Shown in pieces: positions 9,172-19,970 of a DNA stretch of 64,000 nucleotides. This DNA is from Brachionus manjavacas. Lineage: Eukaryota; Rotifera; Eurotatoria; Ploima; Brachionidae. The position numbers and the translations under genes were made by a program. The DNA is taken from contig JAHQIY010000021.1 of NCBI GenBank assembly GCA_019054805.1, positions 1,157,243 through 1,221,242 of the forward strand, read 5' to 3'. How positions within the stretch are numbered: the first letter of the stretch is position 1; every line of letters starts with the position of its first letter. A model generated the notes under the pieces. It was not told the origin of the DNA and did not search any database. It saw only the letters and a program-made list of their open reading frames with translations.

Positions 9172-9340
9172 AAGCATATTAAAGAAAAAGTTTCCTATAT
9201 GGGCAAAAGTAATAACAAGTAGCCTGTATTTAGTTTGTAGTGTATATTTACTCTACAGAAACCCTTAATAAGATACATTTTGTATCATAAAATAATATTC
9301 CCCTTTACAGCATACTTTTAAGTATCCTTAAAGGGGTTTT
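9172..9340 (+). ncRNA. tracrRNA for the type II-C system
   Basis: Bases 9173-9194 (AGCATATTAAAG...GTTTC) are the exact reverse complement of 22 bases of the CRISPR repeat, so the transcript can pair with repeat RNA as Cas9 and RNase III require. After the anti-repeat the predicted RNA has a hairpin with stem TGTAG/CTACA (about 9233-9256), a perfect hairpin GATACA/TGTATC (about 9273-9287), and a final terminator hairpin. The lower stem to the repeat's 5' end is not an exact match and would be short. At about 170 nt it is long for a tracrRNA; the 3' boundary is taken from the terminator. It lies between the array and cas2, on the strand opposite the cas genes. Confidence 0.88.
9300..9340 (+). 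terminator. Rho-independent terminator of the tracrRNA
   Basis: CCCCTTTA at 9300-9307 pairs with TAAAGGGG at 9329-9336, and an inner ATACTT/AAGTAT pairing sits in the loop. It is followed by TTTTGCTTTT. This is the typical long final hairpin of a II-C tracrRNA and fixes its approximate 3' end. Confidence 0.85.
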
Positions 9341-9862
9341 GCTTTTATTTACATATCTATATTTGCTTATACTATTATTTAAGTTATTACCCTATTACCC
9401 TATTTGTTTTTTTTACTTAGTTTGTATGTTTTTATATAAACCAACATTGATTTATTTTTTTTTATAGCAATTATTTTACTGCAATGCTTTTTGTAACATA
9501 TATAGCTCTTTATAACGTTTTTACACGTTTCTATTAAAAATAAATTTATTTTTAACAAAAATAACAAATTATATTAACTTTTTACACAAACTTTTTTGTA
9601 TTTTTTGCCAATAACAATATTAAGGTTTAATTTTTTTATACAAAAAGTAACAAATTTTTATATATTTTTTAACAAAATAAATCAAATTAAAACTAAAATA
9701 ACATTACAGATTTTGTAAGAAAATTTTAAAAAAAGATGAATTTTATACCATTTTTTTTGCAAAAAAAAAATTAATAAATATTAATTTTTTTAAAAAGTTG
9801 TAAAACGATTCGTTTTTTTATTAGATTTTTTTGTAAAAAAAATTGCTAGTTTTTAATTACTA
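9341..9862. other. Non-coding AT-rich stretch between tracrRNA and cas2
   Basis: About 520 bases made almost wholly of A/T runs with no credible reading frame or RNA structure that I can see. The array leader, if it sits next to the newest repeat, would more likely be the 125 bases at 9047-9171, which contain a small AAGCC/GGCTT hairpin. No known leader motif was recognised. Confidence 0.5.
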
Positions 9863-10210
9863 TTAAAACAGTAGTAGTTGGTTTTCATCTTTACTTTTAT
9901 TTTTGGGTTGTTTTTGTTTGCCAAAGTATAAACGCATTTGGGTGTATTGTTTGTCTGTTATGCTAAAAATATAGATTTTACCGTGTTTAGGTAGGCAGTT
10001 TTGCACTTGCTGTTCTATTTTTTTTGTTATTTCTTTGCTACCGCATTCTTTTATATATACAGAGTATTGTAGTTGCAAAAAGCCTAGGTCTAGCAAGCTA
10101 TTTCTAAACTCTCTGTATTGTTTGCGTTCTGTTTTGGTTTCGGTTGGTAAATCAAAAAGTACAAAGCTCCACATTTGGGTATATCCACTTATTTTTGTTA
10201 TTGTAACCAT
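9863..10210 (-). CDS. cas2: CRISPR-associated endonuclease Cas2
   Basis: 115 residues with the Cas2 pattern: MWSFVLFDLPTETKTERK, where the aspartate (D20) is the conserved acidic residue of the first strand, then FRNSLLDLGFLQLQYSVYIK, typical of type II Cas2. Homologues often begin with a short SGY-x-x-MW extension, as here, so the first ATG is kept. It forms the Cas1-Cas2 integrase that inserts new spacers. It starts 21 bases after cas1 ends and is last in the cas9-cas1-cas2 operon. The tail (KQKQPKNKSKDENQLLLF) is basic and unstructured. Full length and intact. Confidence 0.95.
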   Translation of the reverse strand: MVTITKISGYTQMWSFVLFDLPTETKTERKQYREFRNSLLDLGFLQLQYSVYIKECGSKEITKKIEQQVQNCLPKHGKIYIFSITDKQYTQMRLYFGKQKQPKNKSKDENQLLLF

Positions 10211-10231
10211 TGTTGTTTTTATGTTGTTGTT

Positions 10232-11161
10232 TTAAATTTTTAAATTGCTAAAATTTAGTTCTACATTTTTACTTTGTAAGCTATTACTATAGCTTTGCGC
10301 TAAAAACGTACACACATTAACTAACGGAGTATTTTTATTATTGTGTAGTAAATCTATATATAACACCCCTACTAACTGCTGTTTTAATTGTGGCGTTAGT
10401 TGGGTAATATTTTTACTGTGGGTAATTATATTTTTTACGGTTAAATCTACCAGGCAACGGTAAGGCTCCATTAAATCATCTACTAAGCAGTATGGATTGT
10501 ATAAATTTTTGTGGTAAAGCCCAAATGCAGTGTTAAGCCCTGCCCCTATTAAAGCCCTTGCCATTGCACTGCGTACTACACTATAACCGTAGTTTAGCAT
10601 TATGTTTATAGCATTGTTAGTGGTTGTATGCGCAGGAGTGCTTTGCCGTAAAAAAGAATCGCCAAATAATGCGTTAAAATATATTTTAGCTGCTTGGCTT
10701 TCTATAAAGGTAGAGTCGGCAGATAGCACGTTATTACTTAAGTTAAGCAAGGTAGTGTGTTGCGGTATATTAAAGTGCTTAAGTATTAATGCACTATTGT
10801 ATACTTTTTGTTTTACAATTGCTTGCCAACATTGTTTTATAAATGGTAGTGTTACATTAAGTTGATTGTGCAATACTTGTTTGTGCTTATAATGGTAGTA
10901 AAGCGGGCTAATTATTGCATAGGGCAAATAAAAATTATTACACAAAAATACAGGAATATTATTACTGGCTAATTGTGTTGCTATTTGCCCTGTTATAACA
11001 AATGCAGGGTTGCTAACCATTATTGCGGTTATGTTGGGTAGCGGTATGGTGGCAAGTTTACTGTTAGCATTGCTTAATATTAAAAAATTTTTAAATAAAC
11101 TTAATTTTATATCTGCACTGCTAATTTCTACTACTTGCCCTACCGTATATGTTTTAACCAT
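10232..11161 (-). CDS. cas1: CRISPR-associated integrase Cas1, type II
   Basis: 309 residues, normal length for type II Cas1. The three metal-binding residues are present: E154 in STFIESQAAKIYF, H217 in GLYHKNLYNPY and D229 or E232 in LVDDLMEPYRCLVD. The N-terminal beta domain (residues 1-90) precedes the helical catalytic domain. With Cas2 it catalyses spacer integration at the array. It begins 20 bases after the cas9 stop, so the three genes are one operon. No sign of damage, so adaptation genes look intact even though cas9 is not. Confidence 0.96.
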   Translation of the reverse strand: MVKTYTVGQVVEISSADIKLSLFKNFLILSNANSKLATIPLPNITAIMVSNPAFVITGQIATQLASNNIPVFLCNNFYLPYAIISPLYYHYKHKQVLHNQLNVTLPFIKQCWQAIVKQKVYNSALILKHFNIPQHTTLLNLSNNVLSADSTFIESQAAKIYFNALFGDSFLRQSTPAHTTTNNAINIMLNYGYSVVRSAMARALIGAGLNTAFGLYHKNLYNPYCLVDDLMEPYRCLVDLTVKNIITHSKNITQLTPQLKQQLVGVLYIDLLHNNKNTPLVNVCTFLAQSYSNSLQSKNVELNFSNLKI

Positions 11162-11181
11162 TTTGTTGCCTTTTTTTATTA

Positions 11182-14100
11182 TTAATTAGTTATTTGGTTT
11201 TCTTCATCTTTTTCTGCTTTTTTTTCTTTTTTTTCTTTTAGTATATCGTTTTGGCTATAGTTTAGGTTATTATGCTGTGCCACTAACTGCTTAATAGAAT
11301 TGCTACAAAACTTTAATGGTTGGTTGTTGTAGCTTACTATATTGCCTAAAATATCTAATTTTATAGGGGCTAGGCTATAGGTTTTAAATAATGTTGGAAA
11401 TTTTAAGCCTAGGTTGTTATTTGTAGATGATTTAAGGTGATATCTTAATTGCACTCTTTCGTTAGAATATTCTAATGCGGTTACATACATAACTTTTAGT
11501 ACAGAATTACTAACGTTAGTGTTGTTATTAGGTACTGTGGCAATACCGGTTTTTTCTATTATTGCTACACAATCGTTTTTAAATAGGCGTAGCTTTAATT
11601 TAGCGTTGCGGTTTGGCTTTGGGTATTGGTTGTTGATTTTTAAGCTTGTAATGCCAATATTTTGCTTAGAATTGCTAAACATGTTTGCATTTAACTTTTT
11701 ACTTGGGTTGTTTTTTAAACAAAACCAATTAATTATATTGTAGTAACTAACAAACACTGGCTTTATTTCTGTTTGTTGTTTGTTTTTGTTGGTTGTGGTG
11801 TATTCCCAAATATCTACAAAAGCGTAACCATCGTTTCCGTACCCTTTGTATATTTGGTTGTTTTTGTTTTTTATTGGTATGAAATCATCTGTTGTATTAA
11901 CAATTTTTACTTTTTTTACATTATGTTGTTGGCTAAACTGTTGTAGTTTTTCTTCTTTTTCTGTTGTAGTTGCATTTTTTAGATCTTTAAATACTTTTTC
12001 TAATTTAGATTTTAAATGGTTATCTTTTATTTTATCAACATCTGTTAATTTTTTTATATTTTGAATGGTTTTTCTTTCTGTTGTTGTATATTGTGATTTA
12101 GATGTAGATGTATTGTATTTAGCATAACCGTAGGCGGTTTCTTTAAAAAAAGCACCGGTTAAGCTATGGTTAAGTTTTTTATACACAATTATTTGGTTTA
12201 AATGCTCTTTTAGTTGGGTTCTATTTTCTGGTGTAAAATTTAAATATTTTTTAGCTTGGTTTGCAAACTCTTGTTTACTTTGCTTGTGGTCTAGATGATA
12301 GCTAGTTTTTAAATGTGTATTAATCTCTTGTATTAAACCCCTAGAAGTTAAACTAATTATAAAAGCATCTATTGCATGATGGCGATTATCTGCACGATTT
12401 TTAACTTGATTGGTTGGAGCACCGTCTTTATATTCTAAAATATTATTTAAGCCTAGGTAATATCTAATATCGGATGTAATTTTGCCTTTTGTTGCTATTA
12501 CATTTTTACCCGTTTGGCTAGTAGTAGATTTTACACATTTTAAACATTTTAAATATTCTAAAGCAACTTTACTTATGTATCTGGTATCGTTTAATTGGCC
12601 AGAGGCAAAGTCTTCTGGGTTAACCTCTTGGTTGCTAATTGTAAATAATTTTTGCTTGCTTTTTGGTAACACTTTTATGCGGTTTAATAAATCGTTGTAC
12701 TGTGTTGGATATGTTGGATTCTTTTGCAACCATGATTTTGGCGTGTTGTTGTCTTTGCTTTTATTGCAACTACTACAAGCCAAGGTTAAATTACCTAAGC
12801 TATTATTGTAGTATCTACTTTTAGGAATTATATGCTCTATTTCAAATGTATTTAATGTGTTTAAACTGGCAGTTTGCCCACAATACACGCACATTGCGGG
12901 TTGTGTGAAATTAATTGTACTTTTACCTTTAGCTATTTTAAGCTGGTTGGTTACTTCTAAATATAATTTATACTTAGTTTTATCTATACCGTGCTGGGTA
13001 GCTTGTGCGTTAATGTTTTCGTTTTCTTTGTTTTTTTTATCTATATCGTCTTTTACTTTTTTGCTATTTAAAATATCTCGAGCTAATTCTATTTTAATTT
13101 CGTCTATATTGCCGTATTTTGCCAATAAACCATTAACCAATTTTTTTAAATTATTTAATACAACATGCACAGTTGGGTTAGGAATTTTATTATTACTTAA
13201 ATGATTTATTAAAACTTCTTGATAATCAGGAAGCTCGTTGTATTCTTTTGTAGTTTGTAAATTAGAATGACTAGTGTTAACTAAGCCTATACTTGCTTTA
13301 TATTGCTCTACTGCTGTGCTATAAACTGTGTTTTCTGGTTGTTGTAGATGTGGTAAAATACCTTTTAAGGTAGAAAATCCTAGGTTTGCATGCCCTTTGT
13401 TTTTATCGCTTAATGCATTAAGTTTATGTTGCAAATCGTTAATAAAATCTGCACAATTTACTGTATAAGGTAATAAATTGTTACTTTTTAGTAGTGTTTT
13501 TAATTGCTCTTTAAATTGATTAATAATTTCTGTGGTGGTTTTGTTGGTTTCTGTTGGTTTCTGTTGGTTGTGTTTGTATTTGCGGTAATGGTTTAAGGGG
13601 TTGTTCGTATAACGATAGCGCAATTATATTGTACTGCAACCATAAATCAGAATTAAGTTTGTTAGTACATAAATTGTGGTCTGTAAAAAATTGGTTTAGT
13701 ACTTTAATAGTTTTAGGGAAAATAAGTTTAGGCTCTTCTGCCATAAACTCTATATCTTTAACTTTACAATTATTGGCTTTTGCTATTTTAGTTTTTACTT
13801 CTTTTATACTGCTATTACTATTTATAATGCTTTCTTTAAGTTCTAAGTTTAAAGTATATATTTCTTTAACCTCACTATTGTTTAAAGAATATTGCAGATT
13901 ATTTAAAGTTTGCCATATTCTAACATCTTCTGCTAAGGGTTGTATTTTGTTTGCTTTGTATTCGTTACTGTTGTGTATACATTTGCCTATTAAATGAGTT
14001 TGCATTTTTAATGGACGTTGGTAAAAAATAATTTTTTTTATAATCTGCCATTGCTCTGGGGTTAGTAAATTATTATTTGCTTGTTTTATAACTTCAAATT

Positions 14101-14773
14101 CTTGCAAGTACATTTCTCTAGATGCATACAATTTATTTTCATTTGTAAATTTTTTTGCTTTGTTTGTATATAAATACTGGCCTAGTGTTTTATAATTTTT
14201 AAGTTCGTTTTGTAAAGTATTTATTTTTTTTATTAAACCTTCTTTTTCTTTTTCTTCTGCACTAAGTAAATTGTCTTTTTCTTGATTGTTTGAATACGAA
14301 TTTGTAATGCTTATATTTCCATTAATGCTATTTGTATTGTTTTCTTCTAAAATAGTTTTATTGTATTTTTCTATATAACCAATATCTAAATAGCCGCGCT
14401 TGTTAGATATAAACAATAAAGAGCGTAAAACATTATGTAAATGAGTATTAGCAACGCTTTTATTACGAGCTAAATAAGGATTAATTTTAAAAATATTATT
14501 TAAAGTATTAAGATTATTATTTAAAATGTTTTTGGTAATATACTTTATTAAATTATCTTTACGTGTTTTTTTTCTATCGTATTGCCTAGCTATTAAGCGC
14601 GACTCTCTTCTTACTGAATTATTAGGTTTTTTAGATTGAGCATCTCGGCTGTCGCTAAATGTAACTACACCTATTTTTATAATATTTTGCAGTTTATCTT
14701 CTTTGGTGTTTATTAGGCTGTAACCAATACTTGCTGTACCTATATCTAGCCCTAAAATTTTTTTGTTTTCCAT
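11182..14773 (-). CDS. cas9: CRISPR-associated endonuclease Cas9, type II-C, split by one frameshift
   Basis: The start at 14773 is chosen because AAGG lies 8-9 bases upstream and the protein then begins MENKKILGLDIG, with the RuvC-I aspartate at position 10; a longer start at 14815 is less likely. The first frame (14773-13520) carries RuvC-I and the arginine-rich bridge helix (RRESRLIARQYDRKKTRK). The second frame (to 11182) carries RuvC-II (IKIELAR), the HNH domain with zinc cysteines (CVYC, CSSC; EIEHIIPKSR) and RuvC-III (HHAIDAF), then the PAM-interacting end. All catalytic residues are present. The frames meet at a 10-bp tandem repeat (13541-13570); one unit fewer would give a continuous protein of about 1193 residues, long for II-C. 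As sequenced, only fragments could be made. First gene of the cas9-cas1-cas2 operon. Confidence 0.95.
13541..13570. repeat. 10-bp tandem repeat inside cas9 (about three copies)
   Basis: On the + strand the units TTGTTGGTTT, CTGTTGGTTT and CTGTTGGTTG follow one another. Ten is not a multiple of three, so gain or loss of one unit shifts the cas9 frame. On the coding strand the repeat encodes the overlap of the two cas9 frames (residues PTETN in both), and the copy number present is the one that breaks the gene. Confidence 0.9.
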
Positions 14774-15225
14774 TTTTACTACCTTAGTTGTGTTAATTAT
14801 ATAAAAAATAAACATTGTATTATAGATTACTTAATTGTAAGTTGCAATTAAGTATGTATAGCGTTGTATATAGTGTGTTTGTAAGGCTTAGTTTTTTATT
14901 TTTGATGTTTTTTTGTATGCATAATGTTTTTAATAAAAAGCTTAAATATTTATAGTTATGTTTGTTAATTTTGTTTTTAAGTAGTTTTGTTTAAGTGCTT
15001 TCTGTATAAAAGCATAAGTACCTACTAATTGCTTAGTTGTGTTAGTATATGTGTTTTATGTTTTTTGTTGTTTTGGCGGTAACGCATTGTTGCTTTGTGG
15101 CTTTTTTTATGTTTTATGTGGTTTAATCTTTCTGTATTAAACTTGGTTTTAACTTTATAATAAAACGTTGTTGGTTTGCGTATAGTTTTGTAGATTTTGT
15201 GGTTTTATTTTTTTTTATTAAGCTT

Positions 15226-15480
15226 AATGTTAAGTTATGTTTTTCAGTTTAATTATAGTTTAAAGTGTTGTATTAAGTTGTTGTTTGTAGTGTATGTTAG
15301 TTTAATTTTTTATATCAAATTTAATGTTAAATTATGTTGCTTTGTTTAATTGTAATTTAAAGCGTTGTATTAAGTTGTTATTTGCAATGTATGTTAATTT
15401 AATTTTTTTGTATTAAATTTAGTGTTAAATTGTGTTACTTTAGTTGATTGTAATTTAAAGTGGTTAATTAGGTTTTTATT
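15226..15480. repeat. ~98-bp imperfect tandem repeat, nearly three copies, in a gene-poor T-rich region
   Basis: The stretch 14816-15962 has no credible gene; it is T-rich on the + strand and contains the cas9 promoter region at its left end. Within it, a unit carrying 'AATGTTAAATTATGTT', then 'TTTAATTGTAATTTAAAG', then 'GTATTAAGTTGTT', recurs near 15226, 15323 and 15421 with about 97-98 bp spacing and scattered substitutions. No function is apparent. Confidence 0.55.
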
Positions 15481-15725
15481 TATTAATTGTGTGGTTTTGC
15501 ATTTTTTGGCATTAATTTAAAGTTTGCAATGTTGCATATTGGCTTGTGTTTATTGTTGTGTATTAATTAAAATGTTTTAATGTTGTGTATTGTTGTGCAT
15601 TAAGTAAAAAGCTTGTGGATTGCATTGTATATGTAGTTTTTTTTGCAGTATTACTTGTTGTGTGTGCTTTGTTGGTTACTAATTATTTTTACTTTATATG
15701 TATTGTATGCTGTAGCACTACCATT

Positions 15726-15916
15726 TATTAAAAACAATGTAAATATTAAATTTGCAATAATTGTAATTACTGTTTAGGTTTATTTTATATTGTTGTTTAG
15801 GTTGTTTGTATAATGTGTTATTAGCCACTAGAGTTTTTTTGTAATTTTTTTAGGCAAAAACATTACTATGTTATATAAAAAGCTATACAACATAAAAATA
15901 CCAAACCCTATGGTAT
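15726..15916. repeat. Direct repeat, left copy, flanking the acyltransferase gene
   Basis: About 190 bases closely matching 17161-17351 in the same orientation. It starts around 'TTAAAAACAATGTAAA', runs through 'GCAATAATTGTAATTAC' and 'TTTTTTAGGCAAAAACATTA', and ends at 'AATACCAAACCCTATGGTA'. This left copy has a further local duplication of 'ATACCAAACCCTATGG' (15899-15937). Read on the minus strand it contains the last part of the small reading frame at 17264-17413, but without a start. Confidence 0.85.
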
Positions 15917-15962
15917 AAAAAATACCAAACCCTATGGTATAAAAAACACCACCATTAATAAA

Positions 15963-17144
15963 TTATTTAGCACTTGCTAGAGATTGGTTTTTAAACCATT
16001 TTACTAATTTTATTTCTACTAAATGGTATATAAGCACACCTAATATAATTGCACTAAGCACAACAGCTAAGGTTTGCATATTAGGGCTTATTGCGTTAAA
16101 CCATTTAAATTGATTGTAAGATCTAATAAATAAAATATGGCTAATAAATACGCTATAGCAATACTTAGAAGCAAAACTTATTACACTAATTTTATTTAAC
16201 CACACCGCTAAATACCCTAACCTTTTAACAGATATTACTAAAAATAATCCTAAAGCAAGCAATAAGGTTGTGTAGTTTATGTTTAATCTGTAAGTTACTG
16301 TGGTTATTATTAATAGTAGCAAAATTACTTCTAATGCTGTATAAAAATATGTTAAAATTTTATTTGTTTTAAAATTAACATAAAAGCATAAAGCCCCAAA
16401 TAATATGCCTATACCTACACAGGCTAACCCACGTACAACATTTGTACCTATTGTTTTAAAATAAAATCCGTTAAACTTCATTCCAACAAGTGTGGCAAGA
16501 TTGTTATTTGCAAATAATATACATAAAGCTATATATGTAATTACCAAAATAAATATTAAATTTTTTTTAGGGTTATAATGTAGTATTGCAAAATATAAAA
16601 TGCTTACATAAAAATACACCCCAACATACCAGTCTCCCCACCCAGTAACATCCGTAGGTAAAGATAAACCTGCATTTAAAGCCAATATATTAAAAATATA
16701 TTTAATGTTAGTTGTACCTAAAGCATAGTTTAACAAAAATACAATAATTAACGGTGGAGCAAGTCGTATATACAAATTTTTAATAAAATAACTATTAGAT
16801 TGTTTATAATTAAGCACGCTTTTATATAAAAAAAAGCCACCTATAACAAAAAAACACTCTACAGCTAAATACCCAAGGCTAAAAAAATAATTTGGTGCTT
16901 GTGTGTTAAAAATACTATTAAATAAACTACCAAAATCTTCTCTGCGGTGCTTATTAATAATCAAATGAAACATAATTACAGTAAAAGTAAAAATTATACG
17001 TAATAATTCTATAGAATTTTCTCGGTTAGTATTTTTGTAAGTTTTTAATGTATTAGTGTTTGCAACGGTTGTATTTATATTTGCGGTATTATTAATAATG
17101 TTGTTTTGCATAATAATGTTTTTTGTTATTTTATTGAATTCCAT
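15963..17144 (-). CDS. Acyltransferase 3 family membrane protein (OafA/WecH-like)
   Basis: 393 residues with ten or so membrane segments. The family hallmarks are present: RENSIELLRIIFTFTVIMFH near residues 40-60 (R-x10-H pattern), then a basic cytoplasmic stretch, and YLAVECFFVIGGFF near residue 95. These enzymes move acyl groups, often acetyl, onto sugars of LPS O-antigen, capsule or other exported molecules across the inner membrane. The start could be M1 (MEFNKIT) or M12 (MQNNIINN); no clear ribosome-binding site decides. The gene stands alone between two copies of a 190-bp direct repeat, suggesting insertion or duplication of the segment. Confidence 0.88.
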   Translation of the reverse strand: MEFNKITKNIIMQNNIINNTANINTTVANTNTLKTYKNTNRENSIELLRIIFTFTVIMFHLIINKHRREDFGSLFNSIFNTQAPNYFFSLGYLAVECFFVIGGFFLYKSVLNYKQSNSYFIKNLYIRLAPPLIIVFLLNYALGTTNIKYIFNILALNAGLSLPTDVTGWGDWYVGVYFYVSILYFAILHYNPKKNLIFILVITYIALCILFANNNLATLVGMKFNGFYFKTIGTNVVRGLACVGIGILFGALCFYVNFKTNKILTYFYTALEVILLLLIITTVTYRLNINYTTLLLALGLFLVISVKRLGYLAVWLNKISVISFASKYCYSVFISHILFIRSYNQFKWFNAISPNMQTLAVVLSAIILGVLIYHLVEIKLVKWFKNQSLASAK

Positions 17145-17160
17145 TATATAATAATAGCTT

Positions 17161-17351
17161 TTATTAAAAACAATGTAAACAATAAAGTTGCAATAATTGT
17201 AATTACTTGTTGAATTTATTTTATATTGTTGCTTAGGTTATTTGTATTATTTGTTGTTAGCCACTAGCGTTTTTTTGTGATTTTTTTAGGCAAAAACATT
17301 ATTATGTTATAAAAAAAGCTATACAACATAAAAATACCAAACCCTATGGTA
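17161..17351. repeat. Direct repeat, right copy, flanking the acyltransferase gene
   Basis: Partner of 15726-15916 in the same orientation, with about 85-90 percent identity by eye. Substitutions and one-base length changes are scattered along it, so the duplication is not recent. The two copies bracket exactly one gene, and recombination between them would delete it. Confidence 0.85.
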
Positions 17352-17413
17352 GATGCAACCACTACCCCTAGATATAAAATTTTAGTTAAAATATTTACAA
17401 ACAAATTTATCAT
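17264..17413 (-). CDS. Possible 49-residue single-pass membrane peptide
   Basis: ATG at 17413 to TAG at 17264. The product has a hydrophobic stretch from about residue 8 to 41 (ILYLGVVVASTIGFGIFMLY...) and a basic tail LPKKITKKR. The 3' half is repeated in the left direct repeat, where the same frame keeps TIGFGIFMLYSF with conservative changes (F to L, I to V), hinting at a coding past. No ribosome-binding site is visible. No family recognised; it may be non-coding. Confidence 0.3.
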   Translation of the reverse strand: MINLFVNILTKILYLGVVVASTIGFGIFMLYSFFYNIIMFLPKKITKKR

Positions 17414-17706
17414 GGTTAAGTTTATGGTTAATTTTAATTAATGTATGATTTTAATAAATTATTTAAGTAATAGTAAAACTACTAAACCAACGGTGCATGT
17501 TAGCGTTGCATATTGTATTAAACAATTAAAAAACTGGTTAATGCGTTTGTTGTGTTAGGTTTTATTTGCATTAGAGATTTTTTACAGTAATTATACAAAC
17601 CCAATATAAAAATATTACGTTGTAGTTGTTATAGCGCAACAAACTTATAAACTAACAATGCAAATTAATGCAGTTAATCCAAGCTAAACTACTATTAAAG
17701 CACGCC

Positions 17707-17741
17707 AAAAAATAAGGATGCTAGTTAAATTACTAGCACCC
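17707..17741 (-). terminator. Rho-independent terminator after eno
   Basis: On the minus strand GGGTGCTAG (17741-17733) pairs with CTAGCATCC (17724-17716) and is followed by TTATTTTTT. It lies just downstream of the eno stop and closes the pyrG-kdsA-eno run. The rest of 17414-17706 shows nothing recognisable. Confidence 0.85.
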
Positions 17742-17756
17742 TATTTATAATTTTAT

Positions 17757-19067
<1,311 letters not shown>

Positions 19068-19134
19068 TTATATAAAAATTTTAGCATATTTTGTAATTAA
19101 AAGCTATTTAATTACATTGTTATTATTACTATTT

Positions 19135-19956
19135 TTACCAACTTTTTACTAAATTATCTAATGCTAGCCATTGTTGTAGGTGCGTTTCAAAATCTGCTAG
19201 TTTAAGTATATTAGCGGCATCGCTAGGCGAAGAATCTGGGTTGTTATGAACCTCGGCAAATACGCCTGCTATTTTTGTAGTAAGTGCGGCTTTAGCTACA
19301 ACCGGAGCCATTTCTCGGTTACCACCAGTTTTATCGCCCAAGCCACCGGGTTTTTGTACCGAATGGGTTGCATCTATTATTACCGGATAATTAGTTTGTT
19401 TCATAACTGGTAGGCCGGTTATATCTACCACTAGGTTGTTATAACCAAACGAAGTCCCTCTTTCGCACAGCATAATATTTTTGTTGCCTGTGCTTTCTAT
19501 TTTTTTTACCACGTTAATCATATCCCAAGGGGCTAAAAACTGCCCTTTTTTAACATTTATGGCTTTTTGTGTATTGCCGGCGGCTAATAGCAAGTCGGTT
19601 TGTCTGCATAAAAAGGCAGGAATTTGCAATACATCTACCACTTCTGCCACAGGGGCACATTGGTGGGGTTCGTGCACATCGGTAATTATTGGTATATTGT
19701 ATTTAGTTTTAATATCGGCAAATACGTTTAATGCTTGTTTAAAGCTTAAGCCACGTATGGCGTTAACACTGCTACGATTGGCTTTATCAAACGATGATTT
19801 ATAAATTAACTGCACATTTAATTTATTGGTAATTTGTAATAAATTTTGTACCATAAATTCGGCGTGCTCTTGGCTTTCTAACACGCAAGGCCCTGCTATT
19901 AATACAAAAGGTAAGTTATTGGCTATATTTATATTATTAACTTTTACGGTTTGCAT
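19135..19956 (-). CDS. kdsA: 3-deoxy-8-phosphooctulonate synthase
   Basis: 273 residues. It condenses phosphoenolpyruvate with arabinose-5-phosphate to make Kdo-8-phosphate for the LPS inner core. Motifs visible are VLIAGPCVLES at the N-terminus, YKSSFDKANRSS, TDVHEPHQCAPVAEVVDVLQIPAFLCRQTDLL, CERGTSFGYNNLVVD and DATHSVQKPGG, all typical of KdsA. It begins 14 bases after pyrG ends, so the two are co-transcribed. With lpxB elsewhere in the window it shows that this organism makes Kdo-lipid A. Confidence 0.97.
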   Translation of the reverse strand: MQTVKVNNINIANNLPFVLIAGPCVLESQEHAEFMVQNLLQITNKLNVQLIYKSSFDKANRSSVNAIRGLSFKQALNVFADIKTKYNIPIITDVHEPHQCAPVAEVVDVLQIPAFLCRQTDLLLAAGNTQKAINVKKGQFLAPWDMINVVKKIESTGNKNIMLCERGTSFGYNNLVVDITGLPVMKQTNYPVIIDATHSVQKPGGLGDKTGGNREMAPVVAKAALTTKIAGVFAEVHNNPDSSPSDAANILKLADFETHLQQWLALDNLVKSW

Positions 19957-19970
19957 GTGTTATCCTTATA

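Noticed and set aside
9341-9862. A second CRISPR element or hidden small gene in the AT-rich stretch before cas2
   Set aside because: No repeat copy, no stable frame and no structure beyond A/T runs could be seen.
9060-13390. Recurrent AAGCCTAGGT-type words as a possible DNA motif
   Set aside because: Most copies lie in coding sequence and encode Leu-Gly-Leu (CTA GGC TT-) on the minus strand; codon preference explains them.
15726-17351. Acyltransferase segment as an insertion sequence or composite transposon
   Set aside because: The flanking repeats are direct, lack terminal inverted repeats, and no transposase is present.
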